Below are positions 14,937 to 23,309 of a stretch of 64,000 bases of DNA, one piece after another. Where the stretch lies: NCBI RefSeq assembly GCF_019195435.1, contig NZ_CP078069.1, positions 2,666,001 through 2,730,000 of the forward strand, given 5' to 3'. The translations under genes and the position numbers were made by a program. Source of the stretch: Comamonas sp. NLF-1-9. Lineage in GTDB: Bacteria; Pseudomonadota; Gammaproteobacteria; Burkholderiales; Burkholderiaceae_C. Under the pieces are notes generated by a model. The model saw only the letters and a program-made list of their open reading frames with translations, was not told the DNA's origin and did no database searches. Position 1 is the first letter of the stretch. Each line of letters begins with the position of its first letter.

Positions 14937-15330
14937 TCTGGCACGCCGCGCTGTGCGCGTTCGCATGGCGGACTGGATACTTGCTGCCTTGGTGTTGCTT
15001 GTGCTGGTGCTGGCCATGGCGCCGCAGCAGTTGCCGGTGACGCTGTACAAGCTGTGCCTGGTGGCGCTGGCGGCGCTGAGCGGCTGGTGGATAGACCGCA
15101 GCCTGTTCCCTTACGCACGGCCGGAGCGGTTTCTGGAGCCGCTGCGCGAGCAATCGGACAAGCCCTTGGGTGACACCGCCTTCGGCGACCTGGCCGGTGC
15201 GCTGTATTTTTCTGAAGGCACGGCGCAAGGCCTGAGTGCCCAGGATGCGGCGCTGCTGGGCCGCGCGGCGATGCTGCGCCGGGCGCTGATCGTTGCAGCG
15301 GCAATGCTGGCGGTGGGGCTGGGGGCGTGA
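14920..15330 (+). CDS. Putative holin (BcepMu type)
   Basis: The protein has 136 residues. It begins MQKLFDLARRAVRVRMADW and has hydrophobic segments near 18-35, 40-55 and at the C-terminal end. The segment MAPQQLPVTLYKLCLVALAA closely matches what I recall of putative holins in BcepMu-like phages. Holins form pores that release the cell-wall hydrolase and start lysis. It is followed directly (TGATG) by the transglycosylase gene. Its place ahead of the endolysin and spanins supports the call. Confidence 0.75.
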   Translation: MQKLFDLARRAVRVRMADWILAALVLLVLVLAMAPQQLPVTLYKLCLVALAALSGWWIDRSLFPYARPERFLEPLREQSDKPLGDTAFGDLAGALYFSEGTAQGLSAQDAALLGRAAMLRRALIVAAAMLAVGLGA

Positions 15331-16055
15331 TGATGGGCTGGCCGCAATGGACGCTGCTGTTTCTGCTGCTGGTGAGCTTGTTGTTGGCGGCCAACCAACA
15401 TGGCAAGCCCCAGGGGAAAACCAGTTTTCCTGCCCGATTGGTGGCCTTTTTAATTCAGATATCGCTGCTGTGGGCGGGGGGATTTTTCCAGCCCGCGCAC
15501 GCCCAGGTGCCGCCCGAGGCGAGCCGCTACCGCCTGCAACTGCTGCGGGCTGCGCACGGGCAATGGGGGCTGGATGCGCCTGTGGCGGCGCTGGCCGCGC
15601 AGGTGCATCAGGAGAGCGCCTGGCGGCCCGACGCGGTGAGCCGCGCAGGTGCACGTGGCCTGGCGCAGTTCATGCCCGCCACAAGCACCTGGTGGTGCCA
15701 ACGCACGGGCACCGCACCCGCCGATTGCCTTCCGCACAACCCGGCCTGGGCGCTGCGCGCGATGGTGGGCTACGACAAGTTCTTGCATGACCGGGTACCG
15801 GCGCGCTTTGGCGCGTTTGACCGGCTGTGGCTGGCGCTGCGCGGCTACAACGGGGGCGAGGCGCATTGGCGCGCCGAAGGTGCGACCACGGGGTTGCAAG
15901 AGCCCACGCGCACGCAGATTGATGCGGCCTGCGGGCAGGCGCGGCGCGCGGCGCTGCACTGCCGCGAAAACCTGCAGTACCCGGCGCGCATCTTGCAGCA
16001 GTTGCAACCACGTTACGCCACGTGGGGCCCGATGGTGACGGAGGCGGCGCGATGA
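15330..16055 (+). CDS. Phage lytic transglycosylase with N-terminal membrane segments
   Basis: This 241-residue protein has two hydrophobic segments in the first 58 residues, and then an SLT-type domain (residues about 65-230). The catalytic Glu is in HQESAWRPDAVS, with RAGARGLAQFMP and later LRGYNGG as further hallmarks. It degrades peptidoglycan during lysis. In related phages a small two-helix membrane protein and the transglycosylase are separate genes. Here they are one frame, which suggests a fusion; a start at an internal codon is also possible. It overlaps the spanin gene by four bases. Confidence 0.8.
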   Translation: MMGWPQWTLLFLLLVSLLLAANQHGKPQGKTSFPARLVAFLIQISLLWAGGFFQPAHAQVPPEASRYRLQLLRAAHGQWGLDAPVAALAAQVHQESAWRPDAVSRAGARGLAQFMPATSTWWCQRTGTAPADCLPHNPAWALRAMVGYDKFLHDRVPARFGAFDRLWLALRGYNGGEAHWRAEGATTGLQEPTRTQIDAACGQARRAALHCRENLQYPARILQQLQPRYATWGPMVTEAAR

Positions 16056-16609
16056 GCACGCTGATGAACATTGCCATCGGCCTGGTGATTGCGGTGATGC
16101 TGGCACTGGGCTTTGACGCCACGCGCGAGCACTGGCGCGAGCAGGGCCGCGAGGAGGTGCGCGCCGAATGCCTGCGCGCCGATCAGGCGCGCGATGCGCT
16201 GGCAACCCGCGATGCGCTGGCGCGCGCGCAGGAGCAGCGCGCCAAGGAACAACGGATGTCTGAGGAGGCCGAGAAAAATGCTCTTGAAGCCACGAAACGC
16301 GAGGCGGTTTTGCGCGATCGCCTGGCTGCCATTGTGCGCAGCCATGACGGCTTGCAGCGCGAGCTTGCCCGCCGCGACGCCGCGAGCAGCGATCGACGTG
16401 CCGCTGGCACGTGCGCCGCTGCCGACGCCGAAGCTGATGAAGCAGCCACGGCCCGAGGCCTTCTTGGAGCGTGCGCAGGCCGATATCGAAGCATGGCAGC
16501 AGGCGCTGCAAGCCTTGCCGAGCAGGTAATGGGTCTGCAGGCGCACGTGCTGGTGGTGCAGCCGCAGGCGGCGGCGCTTGTGACACCCGAAATCGAGGAG
16601 GCCCGCTGA
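16052..16609 (+). CDS. Rz-like inner-membrane spanin
   Basis: The protein has 185 residues, starting MSTLMNIAIGLVIAVMLALG, an N-terminal membrane anchor. A long coiled coil follows, roughly residues 25-110, rich in Arg, Glu and Ala (for example ARAQEQRAKEQRMSEEAEKNA). This is the shape of Rz-type inner-membrane spanins. Together with Rz1 it bridges the periplasm and fuses the outer membrane in the last step of lysis. It starts in an ATGA overlap with the transglycosylase, and contains the Rz1 gene in another frame. Confidence 0.75.
   Translation: MSTLMNIAIGLVIAVMLALGFDATREHWREQGREEVRAECLRADQARDALATRDALARAQEQRAKEQRMSEEAEKNALEATKREAVLRDRLAAIVRSHDGLQRELARRDAASSDRRAAGTCAAADAEADEAATARGLLGACAGRYRSMAAGAASLAEQVMGLQAHVLVVQPQAAALVTPEIEEAR
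16278..16529 (+). CDS. Rz1-like outer-membrane lipoprotein spanin, nested in Rz
   Basis: This 83-residue frame lies wholly inside the Rz gene in another frame. GGAGG is located 9 bases before its ATG. It starts MLLKPRNARRF, has a hydrophobic stretch and a lipobox-like MTAC around residue 26, and then a Pro-rich mature part (LARAPLPTPKLMKQPRPEAF). Nested Rz1 genes of this type are normal in phages. After lipidation it would sit in the outer membrane and join Rz. Confidence 0.7.
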   Translation: MLLKPRNARRFCAIAWLPLCAAMTACSASLPAATPRAAIDVPLARAPLPTPKLMKQPRPEAFLERAQADIEAWQQALQALPSR

Positions 16610-16914
16610 TGCCGACCTGGGAGGGCTGGATTGCCGACGCAGTGCTGGCGCTGGCGCTGGTGGCGATGGCCGTTTATCTGTGGCGCCTGACGAGCACGCT
16701 GGACGCGGTGAGCCGACGCCAGGCGCTGCAGCAGCAACGCATGGAGCAATTGCCCAGCACGGAGCTGCTGACCGACGTGCGGGTGCACCTGGCGCGGCTG
16801 GAGTCGCTGATCGAGGGCACGGCGCGCGAGGTGAATTCTTCGAGCACGCGCCTGCGCCGTGTCGAGGACTATTTGATGGAGGCAAAGCGCCGCAATGAAG
16901 ACACCCACTTTTGA
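16609..16914 (+). CDS. DUF2730-like phage protein
   Basis: The 101-residue protein has one N-terminal membrane segment (WIADAVLALALVAMAVYLW) and a helical tail with VRVHLARLESLIEGTAREV. Small proteins of this build (DUF2730) lie between the spanins and terminase genes in Mu-like phages. Its function is not established. The ATG overlaps the Rz stop (TGATG). Confidence 0.7.
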   Translation: MPTWEGWIADAVLALALVAMAVYLWRLTSTLDAVSRRQALQQQRMEQLPSTELLTDVRVHLARLESLIEGTAREVNSSSTRLRRVEDYLMEAKRRNEDTHF

Positions 16915-17197
16915 CGAACACGTGGCCGCTGAGCGGCGCCTGGCCATTTTGCAGGTGCTCGAGGGCAGCACCGGCTACCAGGCCAACGAATTCACGCTGG
17001 CTGCGGTGCTGGAAGACCTGGCGCACACGGTGAGTCAGGCACGCCTGCGCGCGGACTTGGCACGCCTTGAAGACTTGGGCTTGCTGCAGGTGGACAGCGT
17101 GGGCGGCGTGGCCATTGCCCGCCTGCGCCAGGACGGGCTGGATGCAGCCCAAGGCAAGAGCACGGTGCCGGGCGTCAAGCGCCCGCGCCCGCAATAA
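16895..17197 (+). CDS. Mu gp26-like winged-helix protein
   Basis: This 100-residue protein begins MKTPTFDEHVAAERRLAILQ and has a winged-helix layout: GYQANEFTLAAVLE, TVSQARLRADLARLEDLGLL, then a short wing (VGGVAIARL). It matches the position and general shape of Mu gp26, an ArsR-like protein of unknown exact role. It overlaps the previous gene by 20 bases and precedes the small-terminase gene. Confidence 0.7.
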   Translation: MKTPTFDEHVAAERRLAILQVLEGSTGYQANEFTLAAVLEDLAHTVSQARLRADLARLEDLGLLQVDSVGGVAIARLRQDGLDAAQGKSTVPGVKRPRPQ

Positions 17198-17208
17198 GGG
17201 GCGCGCGC

Positions 17209-17751
17209 ATGGCCCGCCGCTCCACCGTCGCCACGCTGCCACGCGCACTGCTCGAACGCTGCAACGCGCTGATCCGCGACGGCCACACGATCGAGGAGAT
17301 TCTGGTGGCGCTGCAGGGCCTGGGCGCGCAGGTGTCGCGCTCGGCCGTGGGCCGCTATGTGAAGAGCGCGCGCGAGGTCATGGAAAAGCACCGCCAGGCG
17401 CAGGATGTGGCGCGGGTGTGGGTGGACAAGCTGGAGGCCGAGCCCGCGGGCGACGTGGCCCGCCTGCTGCCCGAGATGCTGCGCGTGGTGGCCTTCCAGA
17501 GCCTGACGACGATGGGCGAGGCCGACAAGCCCGCCAAGCCGATGGACGTGATGCTGCTGGCCAAGGCGCTCAAGGACATCGCGGGCACGACGAAGGCGAA
17601 CCTGGATATCGAAAAACAGCTTCGCGCGATGCGCGCCGAGCTCAAGACGGTAGCCGTGGAGGTGGAAGGCGCGGTGCGCCAGGCGGGCCTGTCGGAGGAG
17701 ACGGTGGGGCAGATCAAGGCGCGCATTCTGGGCGTTGGGGAGCGCACGTGA
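17209..17751 (+). CDS. Mu gp27-like protein (DUF3486), probable small terminase
   Basis: The protein has 180 residues. The N-terminus (STVATLPRALLERCNALI) and a homeodomain-like stretch (GHTIEEILVALQGLGAQVSR, then SAVGRYVK) are typical of DUF3486. This family in Mu-like phages is thought to be the small terminase subunit that recognises phage DNA for packaging. The gene overlaps the large terminase start by four bases (GTGA). Confidence 0.8.
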   Translation: MARRSTVATLPRALLERCNALIRDGHTIEEILVALQGLGAQVSRSAVGRYVKSAREVMEKHRQAQDVARVWVDKLEAEPAGDVARLLPEMLRVVAFQSLTTMGEADKPAKPMDVMLLAKALKDIAGTTKANLDIEKQLRAMRAELKTVAVEVEGAVRQAGLSEETVGQIKARILGVGERT

Positions 17752-19247
17752 GCGCGCCGCGGCTGCCCGACGTGCTGCTGCCCTACCAGCAGCGCTGGAT
17801 CGCCGACCCCTCGCCCTTCAAGGTGGCGGAGAAGGGCCGACGCACCGGCCTGACCTGGGCAGAAGCGGCAGACGACGTGCTGATTGCCGCCGCCGACAAG
17901 GCGGCAGGCGGGCAGAACGTGTACTACATCGGCCAGGATAAGGACATGACCGAGGAGTACATCGACGCCTGCGCGATGTGGGCGCGTGAATTCAACCAGG
18001 TGGCCGGCCAGGTGGAGCAAGGCCTGTGGGACGACGTGGATGAGGAAGGCGGCAGCAAGAACATCCTGACCTACACCATCCGCTTTCCCAAGGCGCGCCA
18101 CCGCATCACGGCGCTGGCCAGCCGGCCCAAGAAGCTGCGCGGGCGTCAGGGCGTGCTGGTGGGTGACGAGGCGGCGTTCCAGGAAGACCTGGACGGGCTG
18201 ATCAAGGCGGCCATGGCCTTCCTCATCTGGGGCGGCAAGGTGCGGCTGATTTCGACGCACTTTGGCGTGGACAACGCCTTCAATACCTTGTGCCAAGACA
18301 TCCGCGCAGGAAAGCAGCCCGGCAGCATTCACCGCATTACGTTTGCCGACGCGGTGGCGCAGGGGCTATACAAGCGCGTGTGCCTGCGCATGGGCAAGCC
18401 ATGGACGCAGGCCGAAGAGGATGCCTGGGCGGCGGACATCTACGCGTTCTACCGCGACAACGCGGATGAGGAGCTGGACTGCATTCCGTCGGCCAGCAGC
18501 GGCGCCTACTTCAGCCGCGCGCTGGTGGAGTCGCGCATGTCGGCGGATTTGCCGGTGCTGCGCCTGAAGCTGCCCGATGGCTTTGAGCTGCGCCCCGAGG
18601 CAGAGCGCATGGCCACCGTGGGTGACTGGCTGCGCGAGCATGTGCGCCCACTGCTGCAGGCGCTGCCCGAGACGGGGCGCAGCTACTACGGCATGGACTT
18701 TGGGCGCTCGGGCGACCTGTCGGTGATCGTGCCCCTGATCGAGGACCAGCATCTGCACAAGCGCGCGCCCTTCATCGTCGAGATGCGCAACGTGCCCTTC
18801 AAGCAGCAAGAGCAGGTGCTGTACTACGTGGCCGATGGCCTGCCGAACTTCGCCGCGGGCGCCAACGACGTGCGCGGCAACGGGCAGTACCTGGGCGAGG
18901 TGGCAGCGCAGAAGTACGGCGCCGCGCGCATTCACCGGGTGATGCTGTCGCAGCAGTGGTACATCGACCAGATGCCGCGCTACAAGGCCGCCTACGAGGA
19001 CGGAAACATCACGGTGCCGATGGACGACGGCGTGCTGACCGACCACCGCGCGGTGCAGATGATCAAGGGCGTGCCCAAGGTGCCGGACGGGGCCAAGGCC
19101 AAGGATGCGGACGGCGGCCAGCGCCACGGCGACAGCGCCATCGCCGGTGCGCTGGCGTGGTTTGCTACGCAGAACGCGGCCGCGCCCATCGAGTTCATGA
19201 GCGGCGGGCCGCGCACCGATGCCGCTGATTTGCAAGGGTTCATGTAA
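17748..19247 (+). CDS. Large terminase (Mu gp28-like)
   Basis: The GTG at 17748 overlaps the small terminase stop and gives 499 residues. The N-terminal ATPase half has GRRTGLTWAEAAD (Walker A-like) and VLVGDEAAFQED (Walker B-like DE). The C-terminal nuclease half starts with YYGMDFGRSGDLSVIV, holding the first metal-binding Asp, and ends with HGDSAIAGALAW. It cuts and pumps DNA into the prohead. The protein appears complete, with no frameshift. Confidence 0.9.
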   Translation: MSAPRLPDVLLPYQQRWIADPSPFKVAEKGRRTGLTWAEAADDVLIAAADKAAGGQNVYYIGQDKDMTEEYIDACAMWAREFNQVAGQVEQGLWDDVDEEGGSKNILTYTIRFPKARHRITALASRPKKLRGRQGVLVGDEAAFQEDLDGLIKAAMAFLIWGGKVRLISTHFGVDNAFNTLCQDIRAGKQPGSIHRITFADAVAQGLYKRVCLRMGKPWTQAEEDAWAADIYAFYRDNADEELDCIPSASSGAYFSRALVESRMSADLPVLRLKLPDGFELRPEAERMATVGDWLREHVRPLLQALPETGRSYYGMDFGRSGDLSVIVPLIEDQHLHKRAPFIVEMRNVPFKQQEQVLYYVADGLPNFAAGANDVRGNGQYLGEVAAQKYGAARIHRVMLSQQWYIDQMPRYKAAYEDGNITVPMDDGVLTDHRAVQMIKGVPKVPDGAKAKDADGGQRHGDSAIAGALAWFATQNAAAPIEFMSGGPRTDAADLQGFM

Positions 19248-20821
19248 TGGCCACCAAGCCCCCAGCCCCGTCATCGGCACAAGCTGCCCGCATCGAGCGC
19301 CCGCCGCTCGACAGCGAAACCGCCACGCGCCAGAAAGACCCCTGGGCCCATGGCTTCATGGGCGTAGTGCCCACCAATGACCCGCTGCTGCTGGAGCGCG
19401 GCGACCCCGGCTCGCTGGCGTTTGAGCTCTATCGCGACCTGCGCCGCGACGGCAAGGTGTTTTCCGGCTTGCAAAAACGCAAGCTGGCGGTGGTGGGCCA
19501 GGCCTGGAGCGTGTCGCCCCTGGTGGATACCCCCGAGGGCGCGCGCGATGCCAAGCTGGTCACCGACATCCTGGGTAGTTTCGCGTTTGATCGCCTGTGC
19601 TCCAGCCTGCTCAATGCGCTGCTGGTGGGCTGGCAGCCCGCCGAGATCGTCTGGACGCTGCGCGAGCTGCCTATGGCGGGTGGCGGCACGCGCCAGATGG
19701 TGGTGCCCGACCGAGTGCCTGCGCGCGCGCACCGGCGCTTTGTCTACCGCGACGGCAAGGAGGGCGAGCCGCCCGAGCTGCGCCTGCTCACCCGTGACGC
19801 GCTGCAGGAAGGCGTGCCGGTGCATGCGCGCAAATTCATCGTGCACGTGGTGGACGCCGAGGACGGCAACCCCTACGGCACGGGCCTGGGCCTGCAGCTG
19901 TACTGGCCGGTGTTCTTCAAGCGCAAGGGGGTGCTGGCCTGGGCCAAGCTGTGCGACCGCTTCGGCACGCCCACGCCGTGGGGCAAATACCCGCGCGAGG
20001 CCAGCGCACGCGAGAAGGGCACGCTGTTTGAGGCGCTGCGCGCGCTGTCCAACGACGGCTTCATGATGACGCCCGAGGGCACCATGATCGAGCTGCTGGA
20101 GTCGCGCCTGTCCAGCAGCGGGCAGACGCCCAACCAGTCGATGGTCGAATACATGGACGACTGGATTGCCGAGGTGCTGCTGGGCCAGCCGCCGCGCAAT
20201 GGCGGCGGTGGCGCGCTGGCGGCGGCGGCAAGCGAGCGCGAGCAGGTGCGCATCGAGCTCAGCCAGGCCGACAGCGACCTGCTGAGCGAGACGCTCAACC
20301 GCACCCTGCTGCAATGGATCTGCGAGCTGAACGGTTTGCAGCCGTGCACCGTCTCGCGCACCATCAAGAAGGAAGAAGACAAGAAGGCACAAAGCGAGAC
20401 CGACGTGAATGTGGCCAGCATGGGCTTCAAACCCACGCTGGATGCGGTGCGCGAGCGCTATGGCGAAGGGTGGAAAGAAGCCGATGCGCCTGCAAATCCC
20501 CCGGAGTCAGCCCCCGGGAAACCTGTTGTTGACAACGCAAACCCAGCCTTTGCCGAAGGCGATGCAAACGCCGGACCGGACGCGATGCAGCAGCTCATCG
20601 ACGCCGAGCTGGCCCAATGGGAGCCGCTGCTCGAACCCATGGTGGCGCCGGTGCAGGCGCTGCTGGATGCCGCCGCGCGCGAAGGCTTGAGCGCCCAGCA
20701 GGTGCTCGACCGCCTGCCGCAGGCGCTGGCGCGCATGGATGCCGACCCGCTGGCCCAGGCGCTCACGCGCACGGCCTTCGCCGCCCGTCTGGGTACGGCC
20801 AGCGGCCTGCCGCTGGATTGA
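19247..20821 (+). CDS. Portal protein (Mu gp29-like, DUF935)
   Basis: This 524-residue protein starts in a TAATG overlap with the terminase stop. It has the DUF935 portal pattern: DPLLLERGDPGSLAFELYRDL near the N-terminus, FSGLQKRKLAVV, then YGTGLGLQLYWPVFFKR and QPPRNGGGGALAAAASE in the middle. The portal is the dodecameric ring at one head vertex through which DNA enters and leaves. Size and order next to the terminase and MuF genes agree. Confidence 0.9.
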   Translation: MATKPPAPSSAQAARIERPPLDSETATRQKDPWAHGFMGVVPTNDPLLLERGDPGSLAFELYRDLRRDGKVFSGLQKRKLAVVGQAWSVSPLVDTPEGARDAKLVTDILGSFAFDRLCSSLLNALLVGWQPAEIVWTLRELPMAGGGTRQMVVPDRVPARAHRRFVYRDGKEGEPPELRLLTRDALQEGVPVHARKFIVHVVDAEDGNPYGTGLGLQLYWPVFFKRKGVLAWAKLCDRFGTPTPWGKYPREASAREKGTLFEALRALSNDGFMMTPEGTMIELLESRLSSSGQTPNQSMVEYMDDWIAEVLLGQPPRNGGGGALAAAASEREQVRIELSQADSDLLSETLNRTLLQWICELNGLQPCTVSRTIKKEEDKKAQSETDVNVASMGFKPTLDAVRERYGEGWKEADAPANPPESAPGKPVVDNANPAFAEGDANAGPDAMQQLIDAELAQWEPLLEPMVAPVQALLDAAAREGLSAQQVLDRLPQALARMDADPLAQALTRTAFAARLGTASGLPLD

Positions 20822-20829
20822 CGCCGCGC

Positions 20830-22158
20830 ATGTCCGCCGCTACCGACTTCGCCATGCTGCAGCGCCTGCCGCCGGCGGGCGCCATTGCCTACCTGCAGGG
20901 CCGCAAGGACCTCACCGTCACGCACAGCTGGCAAGACCTGTGGCACGAGGAGCACGCTCGGCAGTTCACCATCAGCCGCCTCACCCGGCTGGATTTGCTG
21001 CAGGCCATTCGGGAATCGCTGGAAAAGTCCGTCAACGGTGAGCTCACCCGCGCCGACTGGATGCGCGACACCCGCAAGCTGCTGCAGAACGCCGGCTGGT
21101 GGGGCACCAAGGAGGTAATCGACCCGGCCACCGGCAAGACCGTCAGCACCACCTTCGACAACCAGCGGCTCAGCCTGATCTTTGACACCAACACCCGCCA
21201 GGCGGCGGCCGCCGGCCAGTGGGAACGTGTGCAGGCCACCCGGAAAACCCACCCGTTCCTGCGCTACATCACCAAGGACGACGAGCGCGTGCGCCCCGCG
21301 CACCGCGCCTGGCACAACCTGACGCTGCCCGTCGATGATGCGTTCTGGCTAATGCACTGGCCGCCCAACGGCTGGCGCTGCCGCTGCCGGGTGGTGTCCA
21401 TGAACCGGCGCGACTACGCAGCGGGCCGGGCGCCCGACGGTTCGCCGCTGAACACCACCGCGCCCCCGTTCGAGACCATCGCCCACATCAACCGGCGCAC
21501 CGGCGAGATCACGCAGACGCCCGTCGGTGTGGACCCGGGCTTTGGCTACAACGCCGGCGTGGCGCGCCAGCAGGCGCTGGAAGCCGTCGAGCAGGCCAAG
21601 CTCAAGGCCGCTGCGGCCGATCTGGCCGCCGCTGCGCGCAAAGAGGGGCTGCAGCCGCCCCAGGTCGCACGAGAAAAGCCCGACCAGCCGACCTGGAAGA
21701 CGCTGGACCTGCCCGACCTGCGCGAGCTGCAGCCGCGTGCGCAGGCGCCGGAGCTGCTCGCCGCCGCCGAATCGATTGAAGACGCCGTGTCGCTGCTGCG
21801 CGGCACCCTGGGCGTCCCGGTAGGTGCTGCCCGCAGCGTGCACACCCCGGTCGGTGATGTGACCATCATGGACGAGCTCTTGCGTCACGTCGTGGATAAA
21901 CGGCAGAACGCGCGCGAGCGCTATGCGAACTTCGTGCTACCCACGCTCATGCGACCAGACGAGGTGTGGCGCACCGCCTATGACAACGGCACCACACGCA
22001 AACGTTTCATCAAGCTGTTTTCAGGGTCGAAATACGACATCATCGTCATCGTCGAGGAAATGCCCGACGGCGATGTGCTCTGGAACATCATCAACCGCGA
22101 GCGCGGAAAGATGAACACGATGCGGATCGGTGAACTGGCCTACCAAGCAAAGGAATGA
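20830..22158 (+). CDS. MuF head morphogenesis protein with C-terminal nuclease-like toxin domain
   Basis: The protein has 442 residues. The MuF (SPP1 gp7-like) domain covers roughly residues 50-210 and has the hallmark PPNGWRCRCRVVSM. A linker follows. From about residue 325 the C-terminal 115 residues look like a PBECR2 (barnase/EndoU/colicin E5/RelE-like) nuclease domain, with HVVDKRQNARERYANFVL, PDEVWRTAYDNG and VLWNIINRERGKMN. MuF proteins sit at the portal inside the virion, and such fusions form phage-borne polymorphic toxins. The toxin call is pattern-based; no activity is shown. No immunity gene is obvious next to it. The 125 bases up to the next gene hold no gene that I can see. Confidence 0.8.
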   Translation: MSAATDFAMLQRLPPAGAIAYLQGRKDLTVTHSWQDLWHEEHARQFTISRLTRLDLLQAIRESLEKSVNGELTRADWMRDTRKLLQNAGWWGTKEVIDPATGKTVSTTFDNQRLSLIFDTNTRQAAAAGQWERVQATRKTHPFLRYITKDDERVRPAHRAWHNLTLPVDDAFWLMHWPPNGWRCRCRVVSMNRRDYAAGRAPDGSPLNTTAPPFETIAHINRRTGEITQTPVGVDPGFGYNAGVARQQALEAVEQAKLKAAAADLAAAARKEGLQPPQVAREKPDQPTWKTLDLPDLRELQPRAQAPELLAAAESIEDAVSLLRGTLGVPVGAARSVHTPVGDVTIMDELLRHVVDKRQNARERYANFVLPTLMRPDEVWRTAYDNGTTRKRFIKLFSGSKYDIIVIVEEMPDGDVLWNIINRERGKMNTMRIGELAYQAKE

Positions 22159-22283
22159 GGTACACGCAGGGGATCGAGCTCCCTCGACTGTCTGGATATC
22201 GGGGTCACCTTTCAGGCGGCTATGGGCCCAGCGCCAGCCGCTTTCGCGCCCTGCGTGCAACCCCATTGTAAAAAAGAGCGCCC

Positions 22284-22739
22284 ATGCTGACCATCGACGT
22301 AAAAGACAGCGGCTTTCGCCAGTACCTGGCCGACCTGCAGGCCCGGCTGGGCGACCTCACCGGCGCCATGCAGGCCATCGGCCAGGAAATGGAGAACCGC
22401 ATCAAGGCCCGCTTCGAGACCGAGACCGACCCTGACGGCGAAAAATGGGAAAAATGGTCAGACTATTACGCCGAACATTACCCGAAAGACGGCAACCATC
22501 GCATCCTCGACCGTTACAGCCCAGGTGCCGCCAGCTTGCTCGGAAGCCTCAACTGGGATGCCGATACCACCAGCGTCCTCGTCGGCTTCGGCCAGCACTA
22601 CGCCACCTTCCATGAGTTCGGCACTTGGAAGATGCCCCGCCGCGGCCTGCTCTTTCAAGACCCCGAATCCGGCCGCCTCGCTCCCGCCGACGAACAGGCC
22701 GTCATCGACATCTTGCAGGACTGGTTGCTGCCCGACTGA
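22284..22739 (+). CDS. Virion morphogenesis protein (Mu gpG-like)
   Basis: This 151-residue protein begins MLTIDVKDSGFRQYLADLQ. It has the Phage_tail_S/gpG pattern: IGQEMENRIKARFETETDPDGEKWEKWS and, later, VGFGQHYATFHEFGTWKMPRRG. It acts in head or tail-joining steps in Mu. In Mu the protease/scaffold gene follows; here the phage genes stop, and the protease gene is at the left edge on the other strand. The region 22740-22957 has no gene I can support. Confidence 0.85.
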   Translation: MLTIDVKDSGFRQYLADLQARLGDLTGAMQAIGQEMENRIKARFETETDPDGEKWEKWSDYYAEHYPKDGNHRILDRYSPGAASLLGSLNWDADTTSVLVGFGQHYATFHEFGTWKMPRRGLLFQDPESGRLAPADEQAVIDILQDWLLPD

Positions 22740-22957
22740 AGGCACAATCCCGCCATCCACCGCGTTTGCCGTATTTGCAAGAGCGTTGCACAACCCAGCC
22801 CACTATGTGCCACGACCGACCATCAAATCCCGGATTTATCGCGCCGCCCGCCATCCATTTATCTCACCTTCGGTCAGGATGTGGCGGCGGCGACGCGGGG
22901 TTTGCGTGCGGCTTGGGGAGAGCTTGGCGTACCAGCCCGTGCCAGGGGTGATTGAAT

Positions 22958-22974
22958 ATACGTCAGTGACGTAT
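22958..22974. promoter_or_regulatory. Palindromic operator before the toxin-antitoxin pair
   Basis: ATACGTCA-G-TGACGTAT is a perfect 8+1+8 palindrome ending 8 bases before the toxin start codon. Type II toxin-antitoxin operons are commonly repressed by their own antitoxin at such sites. It probably overlaps the promoter. Confidence 0.65.
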
Positions 22975-22982
22975 GATCACGG

Positions 22983-23309
22983 ATGTACACCATCATCGAA
23001 ACACCGCTCTTCAGCGCTGATGCGAAAGACATCTGGTCTGAAGAGGAACGCGGCGATTTCTGTGCTTGGCTGGCCGCCAACCCGCAAGCCGGAGACGTGA
23101 TTCCCGGCTCGGGTGGTTGCCGCAAGGTGCGGTGGGCGCGTCCTGGTGCAGGCAAGCGGCCCGGGGTGAGGGTGATCTACTTCAACCGGCTGGAAAACGG
23201 CGTGATTCATCTGTTGGTGATTTACGCCAAGGCGGTGCGCGGCAATATTCCGGCGCATTTGCTCAAGGCCATCAGACACGAGATCGAGCATGACGACGAG
23301 CAAGCATGA
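22983..23309 (+). CDS. RelE/HigB-family toxin
   Basis: This 108-residue protein has the RelE-like fold pattern of HigB2-type toxins: MYTIIETPLFSADAKDIW, GCRKVRWARPGAGKRPGVRVIYF and HLLVIYAKAVRGNI. Such toxins cut mRNA at the ribosome. The toxin gene comes first and overlaps the antitoxin gene by 20 bases, as in higBA. It stands just beyond the last recognised prophage gene, so it may be a phage cargo gene or host-encoded. Confidence 0.8.
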   Translation: MYTIIETPLFSADAKDIWSEEERGDFCAWLAANPQAGDVIPGSGGCRKVRWARPGAGKRPGVRVIYFNRLENGVIHLLVIYAKAVRGNIPAHLLKAIRHEIEHDDEQA

